This document shows, one piece after another, positions 49,308 through 58,623 of a stretch of 64,000 bases of DNA. The stretch is from positions 1 through 64,000 of the forward strand of contig NZ_MLFR01000024.1 of NCBI RefSeq assembly GCF_002095475.1, read 5' to 3'. Each line of letters opens with the position of its first letter. Within the stretch, counting starts at the first letter, position 1. Below the pieces are notes generated by a model, which worked only from the letters and a program-made list of their open reading frames with translations, was not told the DNA's origin and did not search any database. Position numbers and translations under genes: made by a program. The stretch comes from Pantoea rwandensis (GTDB taxonomy: Bacteria; Pseudomonadota; Gammaproteobacteria; Enterobacterales; Enterobacteriaceae).

Positions 49308-51695
49308 TCACTGTTTCGTGGCGTTCAATTCGGCCAGATTTAGCCAAGTTTGTACCACGGTGTCTGGATTGAGCGACAGACTGTCGATACCCTGCTCCAT
49401 AAGCCATGCAGCGAAGTCTTCGTGGTCCGACGGCCCCTGACCACAAATGCCGACATATTTGCCCTGTTTCTTCGCTGCTTGAATCGACATTGACAGCAGC
49501 GCCTTCACCGCTTCATTACGTTCATCAAACAGTGCAGAAACTACGCCAGAGTCACGATCCAGACCCAACGCCAACTGCGTCATGTCGTTCGAACCAATTG
49601 AGAAACCATCGAAGTACTGTAAGAACTGTTCAGCCAGCAAGGCGTTTGACGGGATCTCACACATCATGATCACCTTCAATCCGTTCTCACCGCGTTTCAG
49701 CCCCTGCTTACCGAGTTCTTCCACCACCGCCGCGGCTTGATCCACAGTTCGTACGAATGGAATCATGATTTCGACGTTCGTCAGACCCATCTCATTACGC
49801 ACACGTTTCACTGCCTCACACTCTAATGCGAAGCAGTCACGGAAGCTGTCAGCCACATAGCGTCCAGCACCACGGAAGCCCAGCATCGGGTTCTCTTCCT
49901 CTGGCTCGTAACGTTCGCCACCGACGAGGTTGGCATATTCGTTCGATTTGAAATCCGACAGGCGGACAATCACTCGCTTAGGCGCAAACGCGGCACCCAG
50001 CGTCGCAATTCCTTCAGTCAGACGTGCAATGTAAAACTCAACCGGACTGTCAAAGCCTTTCATCATCTGACGAATCTGCTGCTGCAACTCAGGCGTCTGC
50101 TGGTCAAATTCCAACAACGCTTTCGGGTGCACGCCGATCATACGGTTGATAATGAATTCCAGACGCGCCAGACCGACCCCTTCATTGGGCAGGCAGGCAA
50201 AATCAAATGCACGGTCCGGGTTACCGACGTTCATCATGATTTTCAGAGGCAGGTCCGGCATGGTATCCACTTGCGAGCTAGTGACTTCAAAGTCGAGCAG
50301 ATCGTGGTAGACGTAACCCGTATCACCTTCCGAACATGAAACGGTGACTTTTTGCCCATCCTTCAGGTGGTCGGTCGCATCACCACAACCCACTACTGCC
50401 GGAATACCCAACTCACGCGCGATAATCGCAGCATGACAGGTACGACCGCCGCGATTAGTCACAATCGCGGAAGCTTTTTTCATGATCGGTTCCCAATCCG
50501 GGTCGGTCATATCCGTCACCAGCACATCGCCTTTCTCAATACGATGCATTTCGCTGATATCGTGAATCACCTTCACTTCACCGGCGCCGATGCGATGACC
50601 GATGGCACGTCCTTCAACCAGAACTTTGCCTTTTCCTTGCAGGTTGTAACGCTCCATCACCTGACCATTGGAACGCACCGTTTCTGGACGGGCCTGCACG
50701 ATAAACAACTTGCCGGTGTGTCCATCTTTCGCCCACTCGATGTCCATCGGGCGTTTGTAGTGCTGTTCAATCAGCACCGCCTGGCGCGCCAGGTCCTGCA
50801 CTTCGTCATCGGTCAGGCTGAAGCGATCGCGCTGCTCCTGATCGACGTCTTCGATGCGTACCTGTTCACCGTGCTCTTGCGAGTCGGCGTACACCATGCG
50901 GATTTTTTTGGAGCCCATGGTGCGGCGCACAATGGCCGGGCGATTCGCCGCCAGCGTCGGTTTGTGCACATAAAATTCATCAGGGTTAACCGCACCCTGA
51001 ACCACCATTTCACCGAGGCCGAACGCCGAGGTGATAAAGACCACCTGGTCGAAACCGGATTCGGTATCAATAGTAAACATCACGCCCGATGAAGCGAGAT
51101 CGGATCGCACCATGCGCTGAATACCGGCAGACAAAGCTACACCACGATGGTCATAGCCTTGGTGTACACGATATGAGATGGCACGATCGTTAAATAAAGA
51201 AGCATAAACGTGCTTCACGGCCACCAGCACCGCGTCAAACCCTTGCACGTTGAGGAATGTTTCCTGCTGCCCGGCAAAGGAGGCGTCTGGCATGTCCTCA
51301 GCGGTGGCCGATGAACGTACCGCAAACGAAGCCTCAGCATCATCAGAAGAGAGCTGCTCGTAGGCGGTGCGAATCGCTTCCTCAAGCTCAGGCAAGAAAG
51401 GTGTATCGACAACCCATTGACGAATTTGTTTACCAGCTTTCGCCAGCTCTTCAACATCATCAATATCCGTTTTGTCCAGCAAATCATAAATACGCTGGTT
51501 CAGTCCGCTTTGATCGAGAAACAGATTAAAGGCGTAAGATGTCGTCGCATAACCGTTTGGCACGGATACACCCAGTGACGACAAGTTAGTAATCATTTCT
51601 CCCAGGGAAGCATTTTTGCCCCCCACGCGATCAACATCATGCATGCCAAGCTGGTTGTACCAGAGCACTAGCGACTGTTGGTCTTGATTGGACAT
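49308..51695 (-). CDS. ppsA: Phosphoenolpyruvate synthase
   Basis: 795 residues (E. coli 792). It makes PEP from pyruvate and ATP in gluconeogenesis. N-terminal ATP-grasp domain (GGKNASLGEM, SFAVRSSATAEDMPDASFAGQQET), swivelling His domain with GGRTCHAAIIARELG (phosphorylated His, and the Thr controlled by PpsR), and the C-terminal PEP/pyruvate barrel (EIPSNALLAEQFLQYFDGFSIGSNDMTQLALG). AAGGATAA precedes the ATG. Divergent from ppsR. Confidence 0.98.
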   Translation of the reverse strand: MSNQDQQSLVLWYNQLGMHDVDRVGGKNASLGEMITNLSSLGVSVPNGYATTSYAFNLFLDQSGLNQRIYDLLDKTDIDDVEELAKAGKQIRQWVVDTPFLPELEEAIRTAYEQLSSDDAEASFAVRSSATAEDMPDASFAGQQETFLNVQGFDAVLVAVKHVYASLFNDRAISYRVHQGYDHRGVALSAGIQRMVRSDLASSGVMFTIDTESGFDQVVFITSAFGLGEMVVQGAVNPDEFYVHKPTLAANRPAIVRRTMGSKKIRMVYADSQEHGEQVRIEDVDQEQRDRFSLTDDEVQDLARQAVLIEQHYKRPMDIEWAKDGHTGKLFIVQARPETVRSNGQVMERYNLQGKGKVLVEGRAIGHRIGAGEVKVIHDISEMHRIEKGDVLVTDMTDPDWEPIMKKASAIVTNRGGRTCHAAIIARELGIPAVVGCGDATDHLKDGQKVTVSCSEGDTGYVYHDLLDFEVTSSQVDTMPDLPLKIMMNVGNPDRAFDFACLPNEGVGLARLEFIINRMIGVHPKALLEFDQQTPELQQQIRQMMKGFDSPVEFYIARLTEGIATLGAAFAPKRVIVRLSDFKSNEYANLVGGERYEPEEENPMLGFRGAGRYVADSFRDCFALECEAVKRVRNEMGLTNVEIMIPFVRTVDQAAAVVEELGKQGLKRGENGLKVIMMCEIPSNALLAEQFLQYFDGFSIGSNDMTQLALGLDRDSGVVSALFDERNEAVKALLSMSIQAAKKQGKYVGICGQGPSDHEDFAAWLMEQGIDSLSLNPDTVVQTWLNLAELNATKQ

Positions 51696-52146
51696 TGAGA
51701 TTATCCTTCATTTAAATGATTGGAGCACATGGAACATTTTGCTATAAGCCAAAACAGCTTGGCACAACCAATTAATAAAGACTAAGTGTTGAATCGTTAA
51801 AGCAGAAAAAGAAAGACAAAATCAGATTAGTACTCGGCGGGCCTAACGTTGCGCAACGCACTTATTTAGTGCTAACAAACTGCCATTGCGATATTTTTCA
51901 CACTTTCAGAGGGTTAGGCATTGATTTTTGTTGCGCAACACGTTCAGATTTTATTTTTGATGATAAACAAAAAATGCGAGTAAATAGCCGTTTTTAAAAC
52001 AGCATTTCACCTAATATGCGTTATCAAAGTGATGCTCATTGACGACATTATCACCTTCGACATGGATATTTCGTTTTATTATTAATTAAAATGAAATATT
52101 GAAGACGATATTGTTACGCAAAAGTAAACAAGAGGATTCCCCGCCT
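51696..52146. other. Divergent ppsA-ppsR intergenic region
   Basis: 451 AT-rich bases with promoters for both genes, a Cra-type site at 51789-51800 and two TTGCGCAA palindromes (51849-51856, 51931-51938). No gene seen. Confidence 0.6.
51789..51800. promoter_or_regulatory. Cra-type site upstream of ppsA
   Basis: TTGAATCGTTAA matches the core of the Cra consensus TGAATCGWTTMA. It lies about 95 bases upstream of the ppsA ATG; Cra activates ppsA in E. coli. Confidence 0.55.
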
Positions 52147-52974
52147 ATGAGCACTGAACGTAGTGTGTTCTACATCTCTGATGGCACCGCCATCACCGCG
52201 GAAGTTTTAGGTCATGCCGTGTTGTCCCAGTTTCCTGTTGATACCACCAGTGTCACCTTGCCGTTTGTAGAGAATGTGCAGCGCGCACAAGCGGTTAAGG
52301 CGCAGATAAACGCGCTCTACCAGCAGAGCGGTGTGCGGCCCTTAGTCTTCTTTTCAATTGTGACGCCAGATGTCCGAGAGATCATTTTGGAAAGCGAAGG
52401 CTTTTGCCAGGATATCGTGCAGGCCTTAGTCGGGCCATTACAAAGCGAGTTGGGCGTCCCTTCAATGCCGGTGGCGCATCGTACCCACGGCCTTACTGCC
52501 AGCAACTTGGGTAAATATGATGCGCGTATTGCCGCGATTGATTACACCCTGGCCCACGATGATGGGATTTCATTGCGCGGTCTAGAAGACGCACAAGTCA
52601 TTCTGCTTGGCGTTTCGCGTTGCGGCAAAACGCCGACAAGCCTCTATCTGGCGATGCAGTTTGGTGTTCGTGCGGCCAACTATCCTTTCATCGCCGATGA
52701 TATGGATAACCTTAAGTTGCCGCCGGCGTTACGTGCTCATCAACACAAATTGTTTGGGTTAACCATCGATCCCGAACGTCTCGCCGCTATCCGCCAGGAA
52801 CGTGCTGAAAATACCCGTTACGCATCAATGCGTCAGTGCCGCCTGGAAGTCGGTGAAGTCGAAGCGCTGTTCCGCACGCATCAGATCCGCTATCTCAACA
52901 GCACCAATTATTCGGTGGAGGAAATTGCCACCAAAATCCTCGACATTATGGGGCTGCGCCGCAGTATGTATTAA
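52147..52974 (+). CDS. ppsR: PEP synthase regulatory kinase/pyrophosphorylase PpsR
   Basis: 275 residues (E. coli 277), DUF299 family. Its P-loop GVSRCGKTPTSLYLA lies near residues 150-164. It inactivates PpsA by ADP-dependent phosphorylation of a Thr and reactivates it by Pi-dependent dephosphorylation. The frame is open from 52099; the ATG at 52147 gives MSTERSVFYISDGTAITAE, matching the family. Divergent from its substrate gene. Confidence 0.96.
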   Translation: MSTERSVFYISDGTAITAEVLGHAVLSQFPVDTTSVTLPFVENVQRAQAVKAQINALYQQSGVRPLVFFSIVTPDVREIILESEGFCQDIVQALVGPLQSELGVPSMPVAHRTHGLTASNLGKYDARIAAIDYTLAHDDGISLRGLEDAQVILLGVSRCGKTPTSLYLAMQFGVRAANYPFIADDMDNLKLPPALRAHQHKLFGLTIDPERLAAIRQERAENTRYASMRQCRLEVGEVEALFRTHQIRYLNSTNYSVEEIATKILDIMGLRRSMY

Positions 52975-52978
52975 TGTG

Positions 52979-53002
52979 TAAGCCAGGCCGTAAAGCCTGG
53001 CT
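52979..53002 (+). terminator. Hairpin after ppsR
   Basis: AAGCCAGGC - CGTAAA - GCCTGGCTT, a perfect 9-bp stem 4 bases after the ppsR stop; the following CCGTTATGTTTT is only weakly T-rich. Confidence 0.65.
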
Positions 53003-53123
53003 TCCGTTATGTTTTGCTCACCTTTCTGTTTAGTGGGTTGAATTCGCGAGCTATTGGTTTATTGTGACCACCATCACTTCCCGGTATTTCACCGTTGCGA
53101 AGAACAGAATTTTGAGAATCCCA

Positions 53124-54170
53124 ATGAACAAGACTGATGAATTGCGTACTGCGCGCATCGGCAGCCTGCTGACGCCAGCGGCGCTTGCTCAAGAGCACCC
53201 TATCTCAGCAGAGATTGCCACCAATGTTACCGCCGCTCGTCAACGCATCGCCCGTATTCTGACGGGTGAAGATCCACGCCTTCTGGTCATTATCGGCCCC
53301 TGCTCGCTGCACGATCCAAAAGCGGCGATTGAGTACGCTGAACGTCTGAATGTGTTGCGTGAGCGCTATAAAGACCGTCTGGAAATCGTGATGCGCGCCT
53401 ACTTTGAGAAACCGCGTACCGTGGTGGGCTGGAAGGGGCTGATCTCTGATCCGGATCTGGATGGAAGCTTCGACGTCAATCGTGGCATCGCCATCGCACG
53501 TAAGTTGCTGCTGGATATCAATGCCATCGGCATGCCTACCGCCACTGAATTCCTCGATATGGTGATCGGGCAGTTTATTGCCGATTTGATCAGCTGGGGG
53601 GCGATTGGCGCACGCACCACCGAGAGCCAGATTCACCGGGAAATGGCCTCTGCGCTCTCTTGCCCAGTCGGTTTCAAAAACGGTACAGATGGCAATGTGC
53701 AGATCGCGGTCGATGCGATTCGCGCCTCTCGCGTCAGCCATATGTTCCTGTCACCGGATAAACATGGCCAAATGACCATTTATCAGACCAGCGGAAACCC
53801 GCATGGTCATGTCATCTTACGCGGCGGCCGTCAGCCAAACTACCATGTGGAAGACGTCAATGCGGCAGCGGCCAACCTGCGTGATTTCAATTTGCCAGAG
53901 CAGTTAGTTATCGATTTCAGCCACGGTAATTGCCTGAAACAGCATCGCCGGCAGCGTGACGTCGCGGATGAAGTTGCCGCACAGATACGCGCTGGTTCTC
54001 GTGCTGTGGCGGGTGTGATGATTGAGAGCTTCCTGCAGGAAGGCAATCAGAAAGTGGTCAGCGGGGAGCCATTAACTTATGGTCAATCAATTACCGACCC
54101 CTGCCTGAGCTGGGAAGACAGTGCGGAAGTGCTGGAGAAACTGGCTGCCGCCGTAGACAGCCGGTTCTAA
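53124..54170 (+). CDS. aroH: DAHP synthase, AroH type
   Basis: 348 residues. It condenses PEP and erythrose 4-phosphate, the first step of aromatic amino acid synthesis; AroH is the Trp-sensitive isozyme in E. coli. Blocks LLVIIGPCSLHDPKAAIEYA, PRTVVGWKGLISDPDLDGSF, GARTTESQIHREMASALSCPVGFKNGTDGN and VIDFSHGNCLKQHRRQ match. The frame is open from 53064; the ATG at 53124 fits E. coli (MNRTDELRTARI). No TrpR operator is recognisable upstream. Its stop is 5 bases from the convergent selO stop. Confidence 0.94.
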   Translation: MNKTDELRTARIGSLLTPAALAQEHPISAEIATNVTAARQRIARILTGEDPRLLVIIGPCSLHDPKAAIEYAERLNVLRERYKDRLEIVMRAYFEKPRTVVGWKGLISDPDLDGSFDVNRGIAIARKLLLDINAIGMPTATEFLDMVIGQFIADLISWGAIGARTTESQIHREMASALSCPVGFKNGTDGNVQIAVDAIRASRVSHMFLSPDKHGQMTIYQTSGNPHGHVILRGGRQPNYHVEDVNAAAANLRDFNLPEQLVIDFSHGNCLKQHRRQRDVADEVAAQIRAGSRAVAGVMIESFLQEGNQKVVSGEPLTYGQSITDPCLSWEDSAEVLEKLAAAVDSRF

Positions 54171-54175
54171 TTAGC

Positions 54176-55615
54176 TTAGCTAGAGCAGCTTACCTCCAGC
54201 GTTTTACCCCACTCTGGCGGCCGTTGGCGTAATTCAGCGCTAACGGCAGCGTCATTAAACGGTTGCTGTAAGGCCAGATGAAGGGTTTCCAGCGCCGTTT
54301 TTTCCCCTCTCTCAACCTCTTCAATCACTTGCTGAGCCAAATAATTACGCAACACCAGCACTGGATTAGCGGCTTTCATCACGGCCTGGCGTTGCTCATC
54401 AGTCGCCTCGTCTTGCACCAGACGTTGACGATAGCTGTCGTACCAGCGGTCAAAGGCTTCACGATCGATAAATTCATCACGCAATGGAGAGCGGCTTTCT
54501 TGCTGCTGCGTATCACTCAGCAGTCGGAACGTCAGGGTGTAATCACTGTGTTCTTGCGTCATCAACGAGAGTAGCTGAGTGAGGATCGCATTGTCATTGG
54601 CATCGGCTGTTAACAGCCCCAGCTTGGCGCGCATCTTCTCACCCCAGACTCGCATCAGCTCTGTTTCGTAATGGCTAAGCGCCTGCTTGAGCTGTTCCGT
54701 CGTCATCAACCCTGATAACGCGTGTGCCAGACGATTCAGGTTCCACAGTCCAATCATTGGCTGATTTTCAAACGCGTAGCGGCCTTGATAATCGCTGTGA
54801 TTGCAGATGAAGCCTGGTTGGTAGTCGTCCAGGAAGCCATAGGGACCGTAGTCCAGTGTCAATCCAAGAATCGACATATTGTCGGTATTCATCACGCCAT
54901 GCGCGAAGCCAACGCTTTGCCATTGGGCAATTAAGCTGGCGGTGCGTTTAACGATATCGGTAAACCATAACAGATAGCGGTCGGCGTCATCTTTTAAGTG
55001 CGGCCAGTGATGATGAATGGCGAAATCGGCCAATTGACGAACCTTGTCCTGTTCGCCACCATAATAGAAGTGTTCAAAATGACCAAAGCGCAGATGGCTT
55101 TCCGCAATGCGCATCAGCATCGCACCGCGTTCCTGGGTTTCACGCAACACCGGCTCATCACCAATCGCGAGCGCGAGCGCGCGCGTAGTGGGTATCCCAA
55201 GGTGGTGTAGCGCTTCAGAAGCGAGGAATTCACGTACGCTCGAGCGAATAACAGCGCGACCATCACCCATACGAGAGTATGGCGTCAGACCCGCACCTTT
55301 TAGGTGCCAGTCGAGTTTACGACCCTTCTCCAGTTGCTGTTCGCCCAGTAAGATTCCGCGTCCATCTCCCAGTTGCCCAGCCCACACACCAAACTGGTGT
55401 CCACTGTAGACCTGCGCCAACGGAGCCATCCCAGGCAATAATGCCCTACCACTCCAGACACCGTGGCCTTCCCCCTGAAAGAGAGACTCGTCTAGCGCCA
55501 TGTCGTTCGCCAGTGGCGCATTGTAGTAAAACAGACGCCCGCCAGCCAACGGTGTTGGGGCCAGCGCGGTGTAGAATCCGGGCAATTCTTGCTGCCAACG
55601 ATTAATAAATTGCAT
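54176..55615 (-). CDS. selO: Protein adenylyltransferase SelO (YdiU)
   Basis: 479 residues (E. coli 478). Pseudokinase fold that transfers AMP to Ser/Thr/Tyr of client proteins in redox stress. Visible: YSGHQFGVWAGQLGDGRGILLGE, KGAGLTPYSRMGDGRAVIRSSVREFLASEA, the active-site HGVMNTDNMSILGLTLDYGPYGFLD, and the C-terminal SCSS that in eukaryotes carries selenocysteine. GGGAG precedes the ATG at 55615; a longer frame to 55654 lacks support. Confidence 0.96.
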   Translation of the reverse strand: MQFINRWQQELPGFYTALAPTPLAGGRLFYYNAPLANDMALDESLFQGEGHGVWSGRALLPGMAPLAQVYSGHQFGVWAGQLGDGRGILLGEQQLEKGRKLDWHLKGAGLTPYSRMGDGRAVIRSSVREFLASEALHHLGIPTTRALALAIGDEPVLRETQERGAMLMRIAESHLRFGHFEHFYYGGEQDKVRQLADFAIHHHWPHLKDDADRYLLWFTDIVKRTASLIAQWQSVGFAHGVMNTDNMSILGLTLDYGPYGFLDDYQPGFICNHSDYQGRYAFENQPMIGLWNLNRLAHALSGLMTTEQLKQALSHYETELMRVWGEKMRAKLGLLTADANDNAILTQLLSLMTQEHSDYTLTFRLLSDTQQQESRSPLRDEFIDREAFDRWYDSYRQRLVQDEATDEQRQAVMKAANPVLVLRNYLAQQVIEEVERGEKTALETLHLALQQPFNDAAVSAELRQRPPEWGKTLEVSCSS

Positions 55616-55713
55616 TAATACTCCCGAGGGCGCACAAACATCACGCACCTGCATTGAGTTTTAAAAGTAGTGATGAGTGTAACGCCGACGCGGCACGGAT
55701 AACAGATGAAGGT

Positions 55714-56457
55714 TTACTGCTGAGAGGGGTTGTGCAGAGTCACATCGGGATAAATAAGATCGCTTAACCGTTCCGCTTTAACCACCGGGAACAAACTGCC
55801 CTGCAAATGTGCGCCATGGATTTCACTCACTTTCTCTAGCATCAGACTATTGTCTACACCACATATAATCATTTGGTCAGCATAGTCAGAGAAGTTATCT
55901 ATCACCGTTTGAATGAATGGCGTAAAGGATGTACGTTTTGCAAGCCCCTGAATAAAGGCTTTATCCAGTTTTAACACACTAAAAAGATTATCATACACCG
56001 CTGTCGCCGGTGCTTTACCTGCTCCAAACTGTGAAAGCGATAAACGAAATTCACGCTGAAGCGCAGCGAGCAGGGGCTGATCTTTCCCTTTGGCTAATTG
56101 AGGAAAGGTTTCGTTTATATCCAGAATAATAAAAGGAAGTTGTTTAAATTTCCTTAACAGAAATTCGCTTTCCAGCAGCGTCATAGCCATGGAATCATCA
56201 ATACGAACCAATGCGGTAATTTGATGCAGCTCAAAAAAGTCACGGTACTTTTCCAGCAATGAAAGCTGGCTCTGTAGTAAGCGTAATTGCTGGGCGTCAT
56301 CCAGCTGCGGCAACAGCAGATCCTGCGGCAGCGTAATTGGAGCGCTGTCGTGAACGAATTGCGTGACCAGCTCGACCGAAGTCAGCTGACCCGCCAAAGT
56401 GTATGCTGGATAAAACCAGGTTTCCGACTGATAGTCGGCAGATAAATGGACTTTCAT
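55714..56457 (-). CDS. ydiV: Degenerate EAL-domain protein, YdiV (RflP)-like
   Basis: About 247 residues collinear with E. coli YdiV but divergent. The EAL signature is replaced (SVELVTQF), and catalytic metal residues of active c-di-GMP phosphodiesterases are not evident, so enzymatic activity is unlikely. E. coli YdiV is an anti-FlhDC factor that blocks flagellar genes; whether this one does so is inference from position (between selO and nlpC) and similarity such as LDKAFIQGLAKRTSFTPFIQ. The start at 56457 aligns with E. coli MKIF; an ATG at 56490 is also open, and neither has a good ribosome site. Confidence 0.8.
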   Translation of the reverse strand: MKVHLSADYQSETWFYPAYTLAGQLTSVELVTQFVHDSAPITLPQDLLLPQLDDAQQLRLLQSQLSLLEKYRDFFELHQITALVRIDDSMAMTLLESEFLLRKFKQLPFIILDINETFPQLAKGKDQPLLAALQREFRLSLSQFGAGKAPATAVYDNLFSVLKLDKAFIQGLAKRTSFTPFIQTVIDNFSDYADQMIICGVDNSLMLEKVSEIHGAHLQGSLFPVVKAERLSDLIYPDVTLHNPSQQ

Positions 56458-56760
56458 TTCTACAGCCAGATGAAGTGGCAATTGGCGCATCGTATATCAA
56501 TGAAAACAACCAGGCAATAGTACCAAACGTTGGAAGAGAGGATGATTTATGCCTGATTAAGCCTTTAATAATACTTAAGCCAAATAGCCAAGGTTAATAT
56601 CCGCAATGATTAAATATATTAAGCGCTATTTTTAGTATTAAAGCCACTATAGGTAAAGTGCCATTTTAAATGAGAGGTAAATCGGGGACTCATCTTTCAA
56701 TAAGTCCTCCCCCGCACTCCATCAGACATAATCTGAGGTCGAGGCTGACAGGATAACCAA
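56458..56760. other. Intergenic region nlpC-ydiV
   Basis: 303 AT-rich bases between same-strand genes. A bulged stem (GGGGACT with AGTCCtCCCC, about 56685-56713) could end the nlpC message. Nothing else recognised. Confidence 0.45.
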
Positions 56761-57222
56761 TCAGATGCGCCGAGCCTGCCAAAATACTTTGCGCCAATAA
56801 ACATTATCCAGTGAGGAGCGGATGACGCCCTGACTGGTCGACGCGTGAATAAAAGTGTTGTCCGTATCGTAAATACCCACGTGCAGGCCATTTTCCCCGC
56901 TTCCGGTTTTGAAGAACACCAAATCGCCAGGCAGCAAATCGCTTTTATCAATACGCGTACCAATATCGGTCTGATCGAGGGTTGATCGTGGCAGCTGCAT
57001 GGCGAACTGATCACGGAAAGTCAGATAAACAAAACCTGAACAATCAATACCGCCACGGCTTAAACCACCGTAACGGTAGGGTGTTCCGCGCCAGTGATTC
57101 AACTGCTCATTAAGTTGAGCGATCACGGTGATGGAATCAGACAAGCGTCCATTTGGAGGGGGCGCACGATGGCTACTACAGCCAGCCAACAGCATAATCA
57201 GAATAAAAATCGCCAGTCGCAT
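56761..57222 (-). CDS. nlpC: NlpC/P60 family lipoprotein NlpC
   Basis: 153 residues (E. coli 154). Lipoprotein signal with lipobox LAGC (Cys15). Catalytic triad Cys61 (GIDCSGFVY), His114 (GLHVGIYD) and His126 (FIHAST). A peptidoglycan endopeptidase-type enzyme attached to a membrane; its exact role is unclear. Followed upstream by the btuD gene on the same strand. Confidence 0.95.
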   Translation of the reverse strand: MRLAIFILIMLLAGCSSHRAPPPNGRLSDSITVIAQLNEQLNHWRGTPYRYGGLSRGGIDCSGFVYLTFRDQFAMQLPRSTLDQTDIGTRIDKSDLLPGDLVFFKTGSGENGLHVGIYDTDNTFIHASTSQGVIRSSLDNVYWRKVFWQARRI

Positions 57223-57291
57223 CAGAATAGTCCTTAAATCCGTCGCCCGGCAGACACTTTAGCGGCAAATCTGCCTTTCAGGCAACGATAT

Positions 57292-58038
57292 TCAAGGGAT
57301 AAACAGCAGCGGGCCTTGTGCTGTCTCTATCTGTTCAAAGACAGTCAGGTAGATCGGCGCCAGATGTGCTGCAGTGAGCACGCTGCTAGCCTCTCCTTGA
57401 CGTACAACCCTGCCCTCGTGCATTAGCCATACAGCATTCGCGTGACGCAGACTGTGATTAAGGTCGTGGCTGCTGGCAATCACGGTAAGACCCGCAGAGC
57501 ACAGGTCGACGAGTAGTTTATCCACCGCACGTTGCTGCGCGACATCCAACGCTGTCATCGGCTCATCCAGTATCAGCAACTTTGCACGAGGGTTGATCGC
57601 CGGATGCATCTGCAATACCACAGCAGCCAGCCTAACGCGCTGCCATTCGCCACCAGAAAGTTGCGTCAACATGCAGGTCAGCTTCTCCTGCAAACTAAGC
57701 TGAGCGAGTACATCCTTGAGGACTGCATCGGCTTGCGTCGCGATAGATGAGAGATGCAGGCGTAAATAGTGCCATACGGGCATGGAAGCTGGCGGCAATT
57801 GCTGTTGGGGTAACCAGGCACGCCATTGCGCCAGTTCAGCCCCTCTTATTTCACTCAGCGGTCTTCCTGCAAGTTTAATCATTCCCTGAGCAGGCAATAA
57901 ACCAGAAAGCACATTTAACAGCGTGCTTTTACCCGCGCCATTCGGCCCCACCAGATGGACAAGTTGGCCTTGGTTCACATTGAGATTAACCGGAGCCAAT
58001 CGTCCTGCGACGCTGGCCCCCTTGCACTGCAGCAACAT
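57292..58038 (-). CDS. btuD: Vitamin B12 ABC transporter ATPase BtuD
   Basis: 248 residues. Walker A GPNGAGKSTLLNVLSG (near 33-48), signature LSGGEWQRVRLA, Walker B LLILDEPMTALD and H-loop SSHDLNHSL. It powers cobalamin import with BtuC and BtuF. Its ATG directly adjoins the btuE stop, so translation is coupled. Confidence 0.96.
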   Translation of the reverse strand: MLLQCKGASVAGRLAPVNLNVNQGQLVHLVGPNGAGKSTLLNVLSGLLPAQGMIKLAGRPLSEIRGAELAQWRAWLPQQQLPPASMPVWHYLRLHLSSIATQADAVLKDVLAQLSLQEKLTCMLTQLSGGEWQRVRLAAVVLQMHPAINPRAKLLILDEPMTALDVAQQRAVDKLLVDLCSAGLTVIASSHDLNHSLRHANAVWLMHEGRVVRQGEASSVLTAAHLAPIYLTVFEQIETAQGPLLFIP

Positions 58039-58584
58039 TTAGTCTGCCAACGCTTGCTCAACGCGTTTCAGAATGATCGGGTCGTCTGGCGTCATATCGG
58101 GAGAGAAGCGTGCAATGACTTTGCCCTGTTTGTTGATCAGGAATTTTTCAAAGTTCCACAGAATATCGCCCTCAGCTTTTGGTGCTCGACCTTTGCTAAC
58201 CATACGTTCCAGGAAACCGCTGCCTTCAGGACGCTCTGCTTCTGGCTGTGCCGCGGTCAATTGCGCGTACAACGGGTGGCGATGCGCACCGTTAACATCG
58301 GTTTTATCGAACATCGGGAAGGTCACACCATAAGTGGTGCTGCAGAACGTTTTAATGTCTTCATTACTGCCTGGTTCCTGCTCGAGGAACTGATTGCAAG
58401 GAAAACCCAACACGCTGAAATCTTTGTCCTGCCAGGCTTTCTGTAATGACTCTAACTGTTCGTATTGCGCCGTCAGACCACATTTTGACGCGACGTTCAC
58501 CACCAGCAGGACTTTATCCTGATACTGCGCCAGGGAGGTTTTTTCGCCATCCAGGGTAACCAGATCTGTCTGATAAATACTCAT
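58039..58584 (-). CDS. btuE: Thioredoxin/glutathione peroxidase BtuE
   Basis: 181 residues, glutathione-peroxidase fold with Cys35 in NVASKCGLTAQYEQLE in place of selenocysteine, plus FPCNQFLEQEPG and WNFEKFLINKQG. In E. coli it reduces lipid and other peroxides and is dispensable for B12 uptake despite its place in the btuCED operon. Confidence 0.96.
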   Translation of the reverse strand: MSIYQTDLVTLDGEKTSLAQYQDKVLLVVNVASKCGLTAQYEQLESLQKAWQDKDFSVLGFPCNQFLEQEPGSNEDIKTFCSTTYGVTFPMFDKTDVNGAHRHPLYAQLTAAQPEAERPEGSGFLERMVSKGRAPKAEGDILWNFEKFLINKQGKVIARFSPDMTPDDPIILKRVEQALAD

Positions 58585-58623
58585 TGTCGATTCCTGTTGT
58601 TAATACCAAGATGCCAGCCGTAG

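Noticed and set aside
50352..51092. 246-codon rightward open frame opposite ppsA
   Set aside because: Antisense shadow of ppsA; low-complexity His/Thr-rich translation.
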